The notes under the pieces: model-generated
Told to the model about the DNA's origin: nothing
The model's database searches: none
Seen by the model: the letters and a program-made list of their open reading frames with translations, nothing else
Assembly (NCBI RefSeq): GCF_022539315.1
Contig: NC_066314.1
Span: 54,497,180 to 54,561,179 of the forward strand
Direction: 5' to 3'
Source: Serinus canaria
Taxonomy: Eukaryota; Chordata; Aves; Passeriformes; Fringillidae
DNA: 64,000 bases
Shown here: positions 49,774-59,929 of the stretch, piece by piece
How the letters are laid out: every line of letters begins with the position of its first letter
Position numbering within the stretch: position 1 is the stretch's first letter
Position numbers and translations under genes: made by a program

Positions 49774-50406
49774 CGTAACCCAAATGCATGTTCAGTGGGG
49801 AATAGATTGTAAACTCAAGGATTTATGCCTCGCTATTTCGAGGCTTATTAAATTACAGGCAATAGATAGCGCCGTGGATATTCTCCATCCGGAGAAATGG
49901 GACCATTGTACTAAGGTTTTAGCTGAAGAAACCATGTCCTGTGGCTCGGGGAAAGCTCTCAAGTCATGGGGCAGGGTTGTGCAAGCCTTGCAAAAGGCAA
50001 GAAATGAGCAGGACACCTGGCAAGCTGCAAAAGCGTGGTTGCTGGCCACGCCGCAGCTGGGGGTGGGCGCGGCGACACAGACCGCAGAGGACTTAGAACA
50101 AACCGGTGGTGAAAAGCCATGAACGCCGGAACCCCCCGAGCAGATCGGCTTACCATCAGAGGGGGGGGAGGACGCGCGGTCGTTTTGGCAGGGGCTCATG
50201 GAGGAGGCGAGGGTGGTGGTGAAACCGCCGAACCCCGAAGGGGAGGACAGGGATACACCTCCGCCATATGCGTTTGAAAATGGCGGGGAGGCGTGTGTTC
50301 AGGGCGGAAAGGAAGGCGCGCCGGGTGGAAATGGAGTCAGCCCGCTTAACAACGCATGCGCGGGCGAGCGGGGTACAAGGCGGCCCTCGCGAAGGTGCGT
50401 ATGTCC

Positions 50407-50455
50407 AATCAAAGCGCTCAGCTTTGATTTATAAGGACCACATTCGGTCCTTATA
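50407..50455 (+). other. Two abutting perfect stem-loops in gag
   Basis: Stem-loop 1: AATCAAAGC (50407-50415), 5-nt loop, perfect complement 50421-50429. Stem-loop 2: TATAAGGACC (50430-50439), 6-nt loop, perfect complement 50446-50455. They touch with no spacer and cover exactly the point where gag changes frame. Confidence 0.8.
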
Positions 50456-51695
50456 GGGCAAGGACCTCCCCCAGCAGGAGGCGGGGGGACCCCAGGGGGA
50501 GGGAACGGTCCGACCCCTGCAAGAAGGGGCGGGGTCGGAGCCCGAGAAAAAGGCAGAGCAAACCGGAAGTCTCCAAGCGGTCGACTTCCGACTGGGACTC
50601 GGAGTCAAGCTCCGATCCGGAGGATTCGGTGCGGGGATCAGGGAGCTCCGACTCAGACTCGAGTTCTAACAAAACAAGGGCAGCGGCACGTAAGGCAACT
50701 AGCCACAGCGCTCCCGCATGGGTAAAGGGGACATCAGAGAAAGATCGAACCCCACTTACAGACTGGCGGAAAATAAAAATTGCATGCGCGGAGTGGACCC
50801 CGTCAGCGAAACTGGTGTTTCCGGTCCGGGTGGGAGGACCCGGCAGCAACCAAAGGTTCTATTCCCCGGTAAACCCGAAAGAGGTGCAGGCGATTATTAA
50901 AGCGATCGCGGATAAGGGGATTAATTCTGCAATGGTTTTAACTCTCATTGATGGCGTTTTTGGGGGGGACGACATGTTACCTTTTGATATTAAACAGACC
51001 TGCCGAATGATTTTTGATGGGGCAGGGATGATTTTATTTAAGCAGGAGTGGGAAGATAACTGTACTAAACAGCTAGCCCTGGTAACAGGGGCAGACCACC
51101 CACTGCACGGCTCCAGCATACAGAGGCTAATGGGCACAGACCCTACTATGATTACCCCCCAAGCACAGGCAGAAGGCCTGAGGGCCCCAGAGATTATGAC
51201 AACAACTCGGGCTGCCCGAGAAGCCATCCGTGTTGCCTCTAAAGTAATAGCCAAGCCTTCACCTTGGACTACAATAAAGCAAAGTGAGAGTGAAAGTTTC
51301 ACTCAGTTTGTGGACCGTCTGCAGTCAGCCTTGGACGCCTCCACATTACCCTCAGAGGCAAAAGGTCCAGTGCTGGCAGAGTGCCTACGCCAACAATGTA
51401 ACTCAGCCACAAAGGACATTTTAAGATCACTGCCACAGGGGTCTAACACAGCTGCCATGATCAGGCATGTTGCTAAGGAGGAACACCTAGCTCCCATCCA
51501 AGCAGCAGTTCACACTGCAATAACGAGTGTCATGGCATGCATTAAGTGTGGCCAGGGTGGGCACGTGGCGATAAACTGTCCCCGGTTAGGACACCCATTG
51601 GCATCTGCTCCCCCACGTCAGGGGAAACCTCGGGGACCATGCTGGTCATGCGGTAGGAAGGGGCATGTAGCTAAGGAATGCAGATCCAAGCATCA

Positions 51696-51702
51696 GGGAA
51701 AC
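51696..51702 (+). promoter_or_regulatory. gag-pro -1 frameshift site
   Basis: The heptamer G GGA AAC is in correct phase with gag and within the gag/pro overlap (51657-51936). Six bases downstream GGGAGG (51709-51714) can pair with CCTCCC (51739-51744), giving the stem expected for programmed frameshifting. The same heptamer is used at gag-pro by type D betaretroviruses. Confidence 0.7.
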
Positions 51703-52325
51703 AGCAGAGGGAGGGGGCAGCCGGGCCGTATCCAGCCTCCTCCCACTGGGAACATGCGACGGTCCAGCTACAGCAACCCTCAATGGGGCACAGGGTTCCC
51801 GTGCCCACCACTGCCAACCCCTCAGGGAATGTCCAACTTTGCCACCCAGCCAATGGTCCAACCAAACCCACCTGCGCCTCAGGAATACCACAAACAGCCC
51901 CTTGGGGGAGAGGTCCCTGGGTGGCTTTGGCCATGAAAGCATGGGAACGGGACCCATGGGTGGCCGTTGCCGCGAAAGTGGGCAAGCACCCACTGATCAT
52001 GTGGGCAGTGTGTCATCTTCACAACAGCTCCAACGACTCGGCCATCTGCCTTCCCTTTTGGGTGGACACAGGGTCAGACGCCACTGTCATCCCAGGCATA
52101 CATTGGCCCCGACCATGGAAGCTAGAAGCAGCCCCCATGGTGGGCGGAGTTGGAGGGCTGTCCCGAGCCCACAAGAGCACCCAACCAGTGGCAATAACCC
52201 TCTGCACCGAGAGAGGACCGGGAAGAACCATCACCCTCACTACATACGTGATGTCGGACTGTCCACCCTTACTGGGAAGAGATGCCCTTGCCCTGCTGGA
52301 TGTTAGGGTGACAAATTTATTTTAG
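51702..52325 (+). CDS. pro: pro: retroviral aspartic protease
   Basis: Protease that would cleave Gag and Gag-Pol, in the -1 frame relative to gag and opening after the TAG at 51654. The active-site motif WVDTGSDATVIP has DTG at 52065-52073; the C-terminal retropepsin motif LLGRDAL follows near 52277-52297; the frame ends VTNLF before TAG 52323-52325. I see no dUTPase motif between gag and the DTG, so the upstream ~120 codons are a linker. No internal stop or frameshift is visible, the only intact frame in the provirus, but translation depends on the broken gag upstream. In ASLV the protease lies in the gag frame, so a separate frame is a betaretrovirus-like trait. Confidence 0.85.
   Translation, partial: QQREGAAGPYPASSHWEHATVQLQQPSMGHRVPVPTTANPSGNVQLCHPANGPTKPTCASGIPQTAPWGRGPWVALAMKAWERDPWVAVAAKVGKHPLIMWAVCHLHNSSNDSAICLPFWVDTGSDATVIPGIHWPRPWKLEAAPMVGGVGGLSRAHKSTQPVAITLCTERGPGRTITLTTYVMSDCPPLLGRDALALLDVRVTNLF
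52313..52319 (+). promoter_or_regulatory. pro-pol -1 frameshift site
   Basis: A AAT TTA is in phase with pro, two codons before its stop, inside a 19-nt pro/pol overlap (52307-52325). It is the ASLV gag-pol slippery heptamer, and the following GGGGCCACTG also recalls that site. Confidence 0.75.
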
Positions 52326-54927
52326 GGGCCACTGTAGCATACCCACCATTGCCCATCAAGCTGACTTGGAAATCAGCTGACCCAGTGTGGGTCGATCAGT
52401 GGCCCCTGTCAAAGCCTCGAATAACTGTCCCCATTGAGTTGGTTAGCCATGAATTTCACAAGAATCACATAGAACCCTCCACAAGTCCATGGAACACTCC
52501 AATTTTTGTGATACCTAAGCGGTCTGGTGAAGGCTTCCGTCTCCTACACAACCTGCGGGAGGTGAACAAGCGAATCCAGCCCATGGGACCTGTCCAAATG
52601 TCACTACCCATGAACTCAATGATACCAAGAGGACAACCCTGGGCAGTGCTCAACATCAAAGACTGCTTCTTTTCTATTCCCCTGCATGAAGACGACAAAG
52701 AGCGCTTCGCCTTTTCCATTGTCTTCCCAAACAGCCAGTGGCCTAACCTACGCTTCCAATGGAGGATGCTTCCACAGGGAATGCTCAACTCCCCTACCAT
52801 CTGCCAGATCACCGTGGACCGAGCGCTAGCACCTGTCCGGCAGAGCAATCCGACGGTAACCATCGTGCAGTACATGGACGACATCCTGATCACAGCACCA
52901 ACCACGAGTCAAGTGGACCAGCTGGTGTTAACCATCTCCAAGACCCTGAGGACGAATGGCTTTGAGGTGGCGAGTGCAAAAATAAAAAAGGGACCATGCG
53001 TGACCTTCCTAGGAGTAGGAATCACAAGTTCCTACATAACCCCTCCCCAGATGAAAATCCGCCGGGACATCAAGACGCTGCACGACATGCAACAGCTGGT
53101 AGGGTCCTTACAGTGTCTCCGCAACATTGTCCTGATTCCTCCCGAGGTCATGGACCCTCTAAATGACCTCTTGAAAGGGAAGAACCCATGGGAGCAGAAA
53201 ACCCTGACACCAGAAGCGGTAAGCTCACTCGACTTCATCGAACGTCAGATGTCAGAGAGCATGCTCACCAGATGGGATTCAAGTGCTCCAGTCGATCTGT
53301 ATGTCCACTTTACAAAAAAGGGGGGAGTGGGAGCCTTAGCCCAAGGATCCCCTGACAAGGCCCAAGTGATACTATGGGTGGTCTTGGGGAAACCGTCACG
53401 AGCCTTTTCTCCGGGAGTCGACTGCCTCAGCAATCTCATTATGAAAGGCAGGAAACTCGCCCTGAGACATCTAGGCATCGAGCCGTCCAAGATAAGCTTG
53501 CCTCTCCGCAAACAGCTCTCTGCGCAGTCAACAACAATATCGGAATATCTAGCGATAGCCCTCACAGGCTTTGGAGGAGAAATTCGCTACGCAGAGAAAC
53601 CCCCTTGGACTCAGCTGCTCACGGTCATCGATATCGACCTCCCACCCAAGGTGGTCGATCAACCACAGGTAGGGCCAACCATCTTCACGGACGCATCATC
53701 GCAGACCTCCACCGCAGCGGCAGTGTGGCAGTCAGGAGAACAGTGGCAATGTGTCAAGGCGGCCAACCCTACACTTTCAGTTCAACAGCTTGAAGCAGCA
53801 GCTGTGGCGCTAGCGTGCGGACTGTTCCCAGAAGAACACCTTAACATCGTGACTGACTCCATATTTGTGGCAAAACTCTGCCTAGCCATGTCCGGACCAG
53901 GTGTGTCAGTGTCCCTAGTGGCAACGATGCTGGAGGAAGCGCTCTATTCACGGAAAGGCACCATATCAATCATCCACGTCAACAGCCACGACCCGAAGGG
54001 TTCTACCAGATAGGCAATGACAAAGCGAACGCCGCAGCAAAGGGCGTATGGACGCTGAAAGAAGCTCGTCAGCTGCACGAAACCCTTCACATCGGAGCGA
54101 AAGCGCTTGCAAAAAAGTGCAGAATTTCTACTGCAGACGCAAAGCACGTCGTCGCAAGATGCCCTCACTGCCAGAAGTTGCCACTATGGTCGTGTGGTGT
54201 CAACCCCAGAGGTCTCAAAGCCTCAGAAGTGTGGCAAACAGACTTTACACAATGCCAGCTGTTGAAACCTCGAGCGTGACTCGCAGTTACTGTAGATACG
54301 TACAGCGGCATGATTGTGGCCACACAGCATCTCAAGACGGACTCCAAAGCGACCATCCAACATTGGCTGACAGCCATGGCATGGCTTGGAGTTCCAAAGA
54401 AAATCAAAACAGACAACGGCCCAAACTTCATCTCAAAGGCAGTCCAGACATTCGCCTCGAAACGGAACATCTCCTTGGTGCAGGGCATCCCATATAACAG
54501 CACCGGACAAGCCATCGTCGAAAGAGCGAACCAGACTCTGAATGCTAAGCTAGAAGTGCTAGCAAAGGCAGAAGGCTTCTCCAATGCCATTCCCCCGGGT
54601 GACCAAGCGTGCATCCTGGCAACGGCACTACTAGCATTAAATCAATACCCTGGGGGGGATGAAACAAACAGTCCAGCTCAGAAACACTGGGCACCTCGAG
54701 CATTAGAGGAGGGCCCGTGGGTGATGATCAAAAACGAACTGGGGGAGTGGGAACAGGGTTGGAGATTGGTGCTCACGGGGCGGGGATATGCGGCTGTTAA
54801 AAAGGACGGGCACATTAAATGGTGTCCGCTTAAGTCAATCAAGCCCGATCTTAACCATGAGCAGAACAAGACTGATGAGAGTTGTGAGTTTTTGTTTACA
54901 GGACATGCTCGTGGGGTGTCCTCGTGA
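52319..54927 (+). pseudogene. pol: pol (reverse transcriptase, RNase H, integrase), two breaks
   Basis: Replication enzyme in the -1 frame relative to pro. RT carries the catalytic motif QYMDDI (YMDD 52871-52882). RNase H follows with TDAS, a conserved Glu and VTDS (around 53690-53870). Between about 53990 and 54001 the frame drops by one base, and the uncorrected frame ends at TAG 54011. Integrase continues in the new frame: zinc-binding HHCC (His 54076 and 54088, Cys 54160 and 54169), catalytic Asp 54241, Asp 54412 and Glu 54520 with the classical 35-residue D-E spacing, and a C-terminal DNA-binding region (EWEQGWRLVLTGRGYAAVK). An in-frame TGA at 54277-54279 interrupts the core. The frame then runs to TGA 54925-54927, overlapping env. 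Similarity to alpharetroviral Pol is evident throughout. Confidence 0.92.
54880..54901 (+). promoter_or_regulatory. env splice acceptor
   Basis: A pyrimidine-rich GTTGTGAGTTTTTGTTTACAG ends at AG 54900-54901, followed three bases later by an in-frame env ATG (54905). The first exon base is in phase both with this ATG and with a donor after the sixth gag codon. Confidence 0.65.
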
Positions 54928-56812
54928 CGCGTACATCCCCGTTCCAGAGGACGGACTGCCAAGCCGTCCAGCAGCGCCCGAGAGAGCCGCGCGGGTGAGA
55001 CTCAGACATCAACGGTGTTTCTGTGTGATTTTGCTGTTGGGGCTTGTCGCCAGAGGGCAAGCCAGCCCAGACCACTACCCTCATCAGCCATTCAGGTGGG
55101 TCATGCGACACCTTAGCAGTGGCAAGGTGCTCAAAGGAGTCACCACACCAAACACACCATCCTTCATACTCCGCTTTACTGACTTGTTTCCGGGACGACC
55201 AAAGGTAGACCCCTCTTCCCCACACGTCACACAAACGTACCTAACCTACTGGTGTCCAGACTCAAACCCAGGAAAAAGCTACTGCAATCACCCAGGGTGG
55301 GGATACTGTGGGCATTGGGGCTGCGAAACCATTGTCACAGATGCCAGACCGTCGGGGCCTGGGTGGGATCCACAAGAGCCCGGCAGGTTCTTGCAGTTCA
55401 CCTGGGCACCCACTGGCTGCAAAACACCCTTCTTTTTCCATGGCAATTTCCATCGAAACAGTCATAAAATCCCCAAATTTCGGAAATGCACTAACTACAA
55501 CATGACAGTTTTACAGCCAGATCACCCCAGTTGGACCACAGGCAGAATATGGACAGTAGCCGTTCAAGGGTCAAAAGAGTGGGTGAATGTGCAGATTATC
55601 AGACTCCCAGCCTCTATGTCCCAATCAGTCGGACCCAATTCAGTTCTAGTAGTGAGCAAACCCAGGGAAGAGATCGCAGTTAACAGTAGTTCTAGCCCCG
55701 AAACGCAGAAGTCAGAACTAGTCTCCCCATCCAGTCTCCTAGCCAAACCGAACCTTTCCAATTCAATCATAAACGTGCTAAATGCTACCTTCATATCGTT
55801 AAATCAGTCCAACCCAAACTTCACAGAATCATGCTGGTTATGCTATGATGCACAACCCCCATTTTACGAAGGTGTTGCCTTTGATCTCCTGTTCATCTAC
55901 TCAAAGTCAAACAATCCACGCCAATGCAGATGGGACACCCCCCGGAGAGGCATTACCCTAAGTCAGGTTACGGGCCAAGGCAAATGCTTCGGTAATGCAA
56001 CCTTGGCAAGGCAGACGGGCAGTGTCTGCAAAGAATTTGGCAAACTTAAGGGAGGGAAGTTCCAGTAGGTGATCCCAGCTGCATCGGGGATGTGGGTCTG
56101 TCACCGATCCGGAGTAAGCCCATGTGTACTCCTTGAAAAATTCGATCACTCTAATGACTTTTGTGTCCAAGTTCTAATCGTTCCTAGGGTCCTGTACCAC
56201 TCAGACGAAGAAGTGTACTACCTCTTCGAAGAAACCAGCCATCTCCACAAAAGGGAAATATTGACAGGTTTAACTATAGCCATGCTGCTCGGCCTAGGAG
56301 CAGCCGGAACGGCCACAGGTGTCTCAGCCCTAGCGACCCAACACCAAGGACTGTCCCAACTGCAAATGACGATCGATGAGGACCTGCAAAGGATCGAGAA
56401 GTCCATCTCTTCGCTGGAAAAATCCCTTTCCTCACTCTCAGAAGTTGTCCTCCAAAATAGGAGAGGACCGGACCTCCTGTTCATGCAGCAAGGGGGCCTG
56501 TGTGCTGCCTTGAAAGAGGAATGCTGCTTTTATGCAGACCACACCGGAGTCGTCAGGGACTCCATGGCCGAACTGAGAAACCGGCTGAACCAAAGAAAAA
56601 TGGACAGAGAAGCTCAACAGGGTTGGTTCGAGTCGTGGTTCAATCAGTCTCCATGGCTCACCACCCTGATCTCTACCCTAATAGGCCCAATCACTATAAT
56701 CTTACTAACCCTAATCTTCGGGCCTTGTATATTAAACAAACTAGTGTTATTCGTTAAAAGGTGTTTAGAAACAGCTAACATTTTGTTTCTCGAGCGCCGA
56801 CAATTACTTTAA
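54905..56812 (+). pseudogene. env: env (gamma-type SU-TM glycoprotein), one stop
   Basis: Envelope precursor. The frame opens upstream (ATG 54788) but the ATG right after the splice acceptor (54905) is the likelier start. A ~37-residue leader precedes the hydrophobic signal CFCVILLLGLV. SU carries many N-glycosylation sites and the CWLC motif (55832-55843) that links SU to TM in gamma-type envelopes. TAG at 56066-56068 interrupts the C-terminal part of SU; the same frame remains open to TAA 56810-56812. A basic HKR at 56246-56254 marks the likely SU/TM cleavage, followed by a fusion-peptide-like Gly/Ala/Leu stretch. Then come a heptad-rich region, an immunosuppressive-domain-like segment with CX6CC (Cys 56501, 56522, 56525), a transmembrane anchor (~56650-56740) and a short tail. 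No other break is visible. Confidence 0.9.
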
Positions 56813-56922
56813 AGCATGCTAAAGTTACTAACACACTTACGATTTTACACTAATCCTACTAACCCATGAAATTTTGTAACCTTTACATTTTATAACTTTA
56901 TGAGATTTTTACTAATCATGAT

Positions 56923-56934
56923 GGGGGGGGGAAA
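56923..56934 (+). other. Polypurine tract
   Basis: GGGGGGGGGAAA directly precedes the U3 start, as expected for the plus-strand primer. A ~110-bp AT-rich noncoding stretch separates it from env. Confidence 0.9.
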
Positions 56935-57218
56935 TGTGGGAGAGTTAGGGATTGCGGCCGGAAGAACTTGGGCTGTTACACGTAGACAGGAAGAACCCTC
57001 CTCACCTTCAGTCTGACCTTGGCTACCTGGCCGCACCCAGGACAGGGCCAAAGGAAGTGACAACAAACTACCCAAGCCATAAATACCCCTGAAACCTTTG
57101 AATAAACGCCATTTGCTATCCACCATATTGGTGTCTGCAGCATGTGGACAGAGTGACTCTGTATTTGGGTCACTGTGCCGGACCCCAGAACCAGGTCGCC
57201 TTGCAGGAAACTGCAACA
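56935..57218 (+). repeat. Complete 3' LTR, 284 bp
   Basis: Starts TGTGGGAGAG and ends GCAACA. U3 is short (~173 bp). A TATA-like ATAAATA lies at 57079-57085, and the poly(A) signal AATAAA at 57101-57106 sits just before the inferred R start (GCCATTTG, 57108). A short R and a poly(A) signal this close to the start site match alpharetroviral LTRs. It is the only copy with a promoter and could drive transcription into downstream host DNA. Confidence 0.92.
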
Positions 57219-57224
57219 CCTGAC
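57219..57224. repeat. Provirus TSD, right
   Basis: CCTGAC, identical to 49524-49529. Confidence 0.88.
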
Positions 57225-58914
57225 ATTATCCAGGTGTCAGGGAGGAGATGAGGAATACTCAGAAAGATCTCCCTGTCTAAAAGGTTTAGGGAAAAGAAGG
57301 AAACCAATGGCTTTATACTGTCCCATCTTATTGCTGAGGCATTGAGATGTGAGTGATATCCAAAGGCCCCGTGACAGAACTGGGGACTGTCCCCTTGACT
57401 CCAAGCCCAATATTTAAATCACCTTCCTTCCTAAGCAGTCTCTTAACTATCAAAAAACCCACACAACCTTTTGGTGCAATTACAACAAGCAGAAATACCA
57501 GGACCAGAAGTATCAATGGGTGGTTTGTCTACACAGTTTCCATGACTGGGGACAGAGGATGGGGAGGAAAGCTGCATCAGCTCCCAGAACCCCTCTCAGC
57601 TGCAGCTGGCTCTATCAATATGTATTCAGACATTTTCTATACGGATGCTGATTAGTGGTTACTGTGCAAGGAACTCCCAACTCATCTCCTCTGAAATCCC
57701 CTTAGCTAAGTGTTAGTGGCAGCTCACAAATCTGCACAGGTTTGATTTTTAAAGAGCCAAGAAAAAAGTAAGAGAGGAGCCACAGTCCTCTGCAGATAGC
57801 ACCTTTTCCTTCCATTCTCATTTCATCCAGAAAATTTTAATAACAAGCTTTTTGTAGTTTTTTTAATTTTTTTTTTCTTATCACATAATCTCAGAGTAAA
57901 AAGATCCTAAAAGCTGACCAGCCGAGTGGGAACAGGAGGAGGTCACAGTTCAGAATTACATGTTCTAACAAGTCCGACAGCACTGGAAAAGCAGTTTGGT
58001 CTCATCAAAAAACTTTTCCAACTGGGCAGGTGTTGGAGATGCAGAAAAGAAAAACTGGCTTGGCTCAGCCATAGCCAAAGCACTGGAACATCCCTTCTGT
58101 CACTGGGAGTACATGCTGTAATTACCAATGAGCTTTGGGCTGTCATTTCATCTCTTCTGGAGCATTTGAGTACCACCTAGCTGAATTCAAGGAAGTATTG
58201 GAGCTGACACTGGAGCCATGCTGGTAGCAAACACGAACAACCAATGCCTACCACTACACTGCTTAAAAAATTAGTTTATTAAAAAAAAACCTCCACTAAA
58301 CCAAGGATATCCCCTCCCTTCCAAAAGAAAAAAACAACGAAAACCCCAAATGCATGTTATATATTTCATTCCAGATCAAAGTTAGAGAAAACAAACAAAA
58401 AAACCCCAAACAAACAAAGAAAAATCCTACAACCAAACCAAACAAACAAAACCAACCAAACAAAAACCAAAACAGGACAAAATTTTGTATTTTACCTTGT
58501 TTACATGCATTTTCTTTTAAAGAAAGGCAAAAATATTTAGAATATTAAGAAAGAGATTGTGCATGTTACAAAAAATTCCAAACATGCCTTTTGTAAAGGG
58601 TACCAAAATGAACAAAATGAAACTTCTCACACAAATATTGCTGATTTTGAGGAAGGGACACCTCTTGAAAACACATCCAAAGAAATGTTTGCATTCCACT
58701 GCTGAAAACTAGATCATCAAATACCAGACTAATGCAACAGTGAATACTCTCCAACACATTTCTGAAAGTCACTTCCAAGGACAAGCTACAAAGATCAATT
58801 CTTTGTCATAAGCATGAAAAGCCATAGTCTACAATTTTCAAAGGAATGTGCAGGACAATGCTATTTCTGACACGCTAAAATATGATAATAATTCAGAACC
58901 TGAGAATTACACAC
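57225..58914. other. Gene-free interval downstream of provirus
   Basis: Contains an A/C-rich low-complexity stretch at about 58322-58476 (AAC/AAAC/CCAAACA units). No gene is recognised. Confidence 0.45.
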
Positions 58915-58960
58915 TGCTAAGGGTTCCTTCCAGCTTGGGCTATTCCATAATTCTGTGAGT
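58915..58960 (+). mobile_element. CR1 LINE terminal fragment
   Basis: Only the tail 'gggttccttccagcttgggctattccataattctgtgag' is recognisable. Confidence 0.65.
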
Positions 58961-59252
58961 AAACTGAGATCAGAAATAAATGCACAACTGTGTTCATGGT
59001 TCAAATCAAACTCCTTGGCTTACTCCGTATTTCTTAAAACTCCTTTCTAATGTGGCTTGTTGCCATGACTCAAATGATGCCAAGTGCTTGGGACAGGTTC
59101 TTAAGACATCTTAAGGGCCACCATATTTGTGTGCACCATCCTGCCAATGCCATGGATAGAGCACAAGTGGTGTCCACATTCACAGGCTTTTGTGATGTGC
59201 ATGGATATTAATAACATTTCTATTGCCTGGCTTTTCTTTTTTTCCTCATTGA

Positions 59253-59665
59253 ATCACGAATCCTAGAACAGCCCGAGTTGGAAGGGACCTACAAGGATCA
59301 TCAAGTCCAACTCCTGGTCCTGCCCAGGACACCCCAACAATCCCACCCTGTGCCTGGAGCTTTGGCAGCCTTGGGGCCATGACCATTCCCTGGGGAACCT
59401 GTTCAGTGCCCCAGCACTCTCTGGGGGGAAGAAAATTTTCTTAACAACCTAACCCTTCCCTGATAGAGCTCCAGCTGTTCCCTGGGTCCTGTCCGTGGTC
59501 ACACAGAGCAGAGATTAGTGCCTGCCCCTCTTCTTCCCCTCATGAGGAAGCTGCAGAACTGCTGTGAGCTCTGGCTTCAGTCTGCTCTTCTCCAGATGAA
59601 CAGGCCAAGTGCCCACAGCTGCTTCTCATGTGGCTTCCCATCCAGGTCCTTCATCATCTTACTAC
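59253..59665 (-). mobile_element. CR1 LINE, minus-strand 3' fragment
   Basis: Reverse-complement tail 'gaatcacgaatcctagaacagcccgagttggaagggacctacaaggatcatc', then 'aaaattttcttaacaacctaacccttccctgatagagctccagc' and 'ggcttcccatccaggtcctt'. Same subtype as 9990 and 13063, opposite strand. Confidence 0.9.
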
Positions 59666-59929
59666 ACACAGGAGAAAAGCAAAAGAGCAGAACAGTTTGT
59701 CTAAAATAGAGATGGAAATCACAGGACAATGGTTTCCTCACTGAAGTGAACAAAGAGCATTAACAAGCAGGAAAGCTCAAGGACAAAGTCTAAGGGCAGC
59801 TCTTCCTGGTACTTCCATGACACAGAGCTGGCTGAATGGATGAAGCTCCCACCTCAGTCAATATTTTGTCTGCCTCCTGAGCCTAAGAGGATCTTCACCT
59901 CCACAAGGGGAAACAATTCTGGGTCCCTC

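Larger units (their letters stand above)
49754..51936 (+). pseudogene. gag: gag (matrix, PPPY linker, capsid, nucleocapsid), broken
   Basis: Structural polyprotein, starting at ATG 49754 after a ~100-nt leader. Matrix reads to 50119, where an in-frame TGA (50120-50122) interrupts it. The same frame stays open afterwards and holds a PPPY late-domain motif (50258-50269) before a TAA at 50432-50434. Capsid and nucleocapsid continue in the next frame (-1), open from 50428: an acidic/Ser-rich stretch, capsid with a major-homology-like segment (SFTQFVDRLQSAL, ~51290-51335), then two CCHC knuckles, CIKCGQGGHVAINC (51538-51579) and CWSCGRKGHVAKEC (51640-51681). It ends with TGA 51934-51936. The matrix N-terminus resembles alpharetroviral Gag. 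Breaks: one stop, one frameshift near 50428-50434. Confidence 0.9.
49530..57218 (+). mobile_element. Near full-length endogenous retrovirus, alpharetrovirus-like with gamma-type env
   Basis: A 7689-bp provirus with left R-U5, primer site, gag, pro, pol, env, polypurine tract and complete right LTR, bracketed by 6-bp duplications CCTGAC. Gag, pro and pol occupy successive -1 frames, and env overlaps the end of pol. Protease, polymerase, integrase and the splice layout recall avian sarcoma/leukosis viruses, while the envelope is of the type shared by gammaretroviruses and type D viruses. Five coding breaks are visible and the left LTR lacks a promoter, so the copy should be inert. Shared LTR parts differ at 5 of 105 positions. 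Confidence 0.95.

Noticed and set aside
50123..50434. Treating the PPPY-bearing frame as a separate gene
   Set aside because: It is in the same frame as matrix and only separated by the TGA at 50120, so it belongs to gag.
51622..51628. GGGAAAC heptamer upstream in gag
   Set aside because: It is out of phase (GGG and AAA are codons) and lies before the TAG that closes the pro frame at 51654, so it cannot serve as the frameshift site.
54048..54497. 149-codon plus-strand frame within integrase
   Set aside because: The HHCC and DD35E residues lie in a different frame; this is an overlapping shadow.
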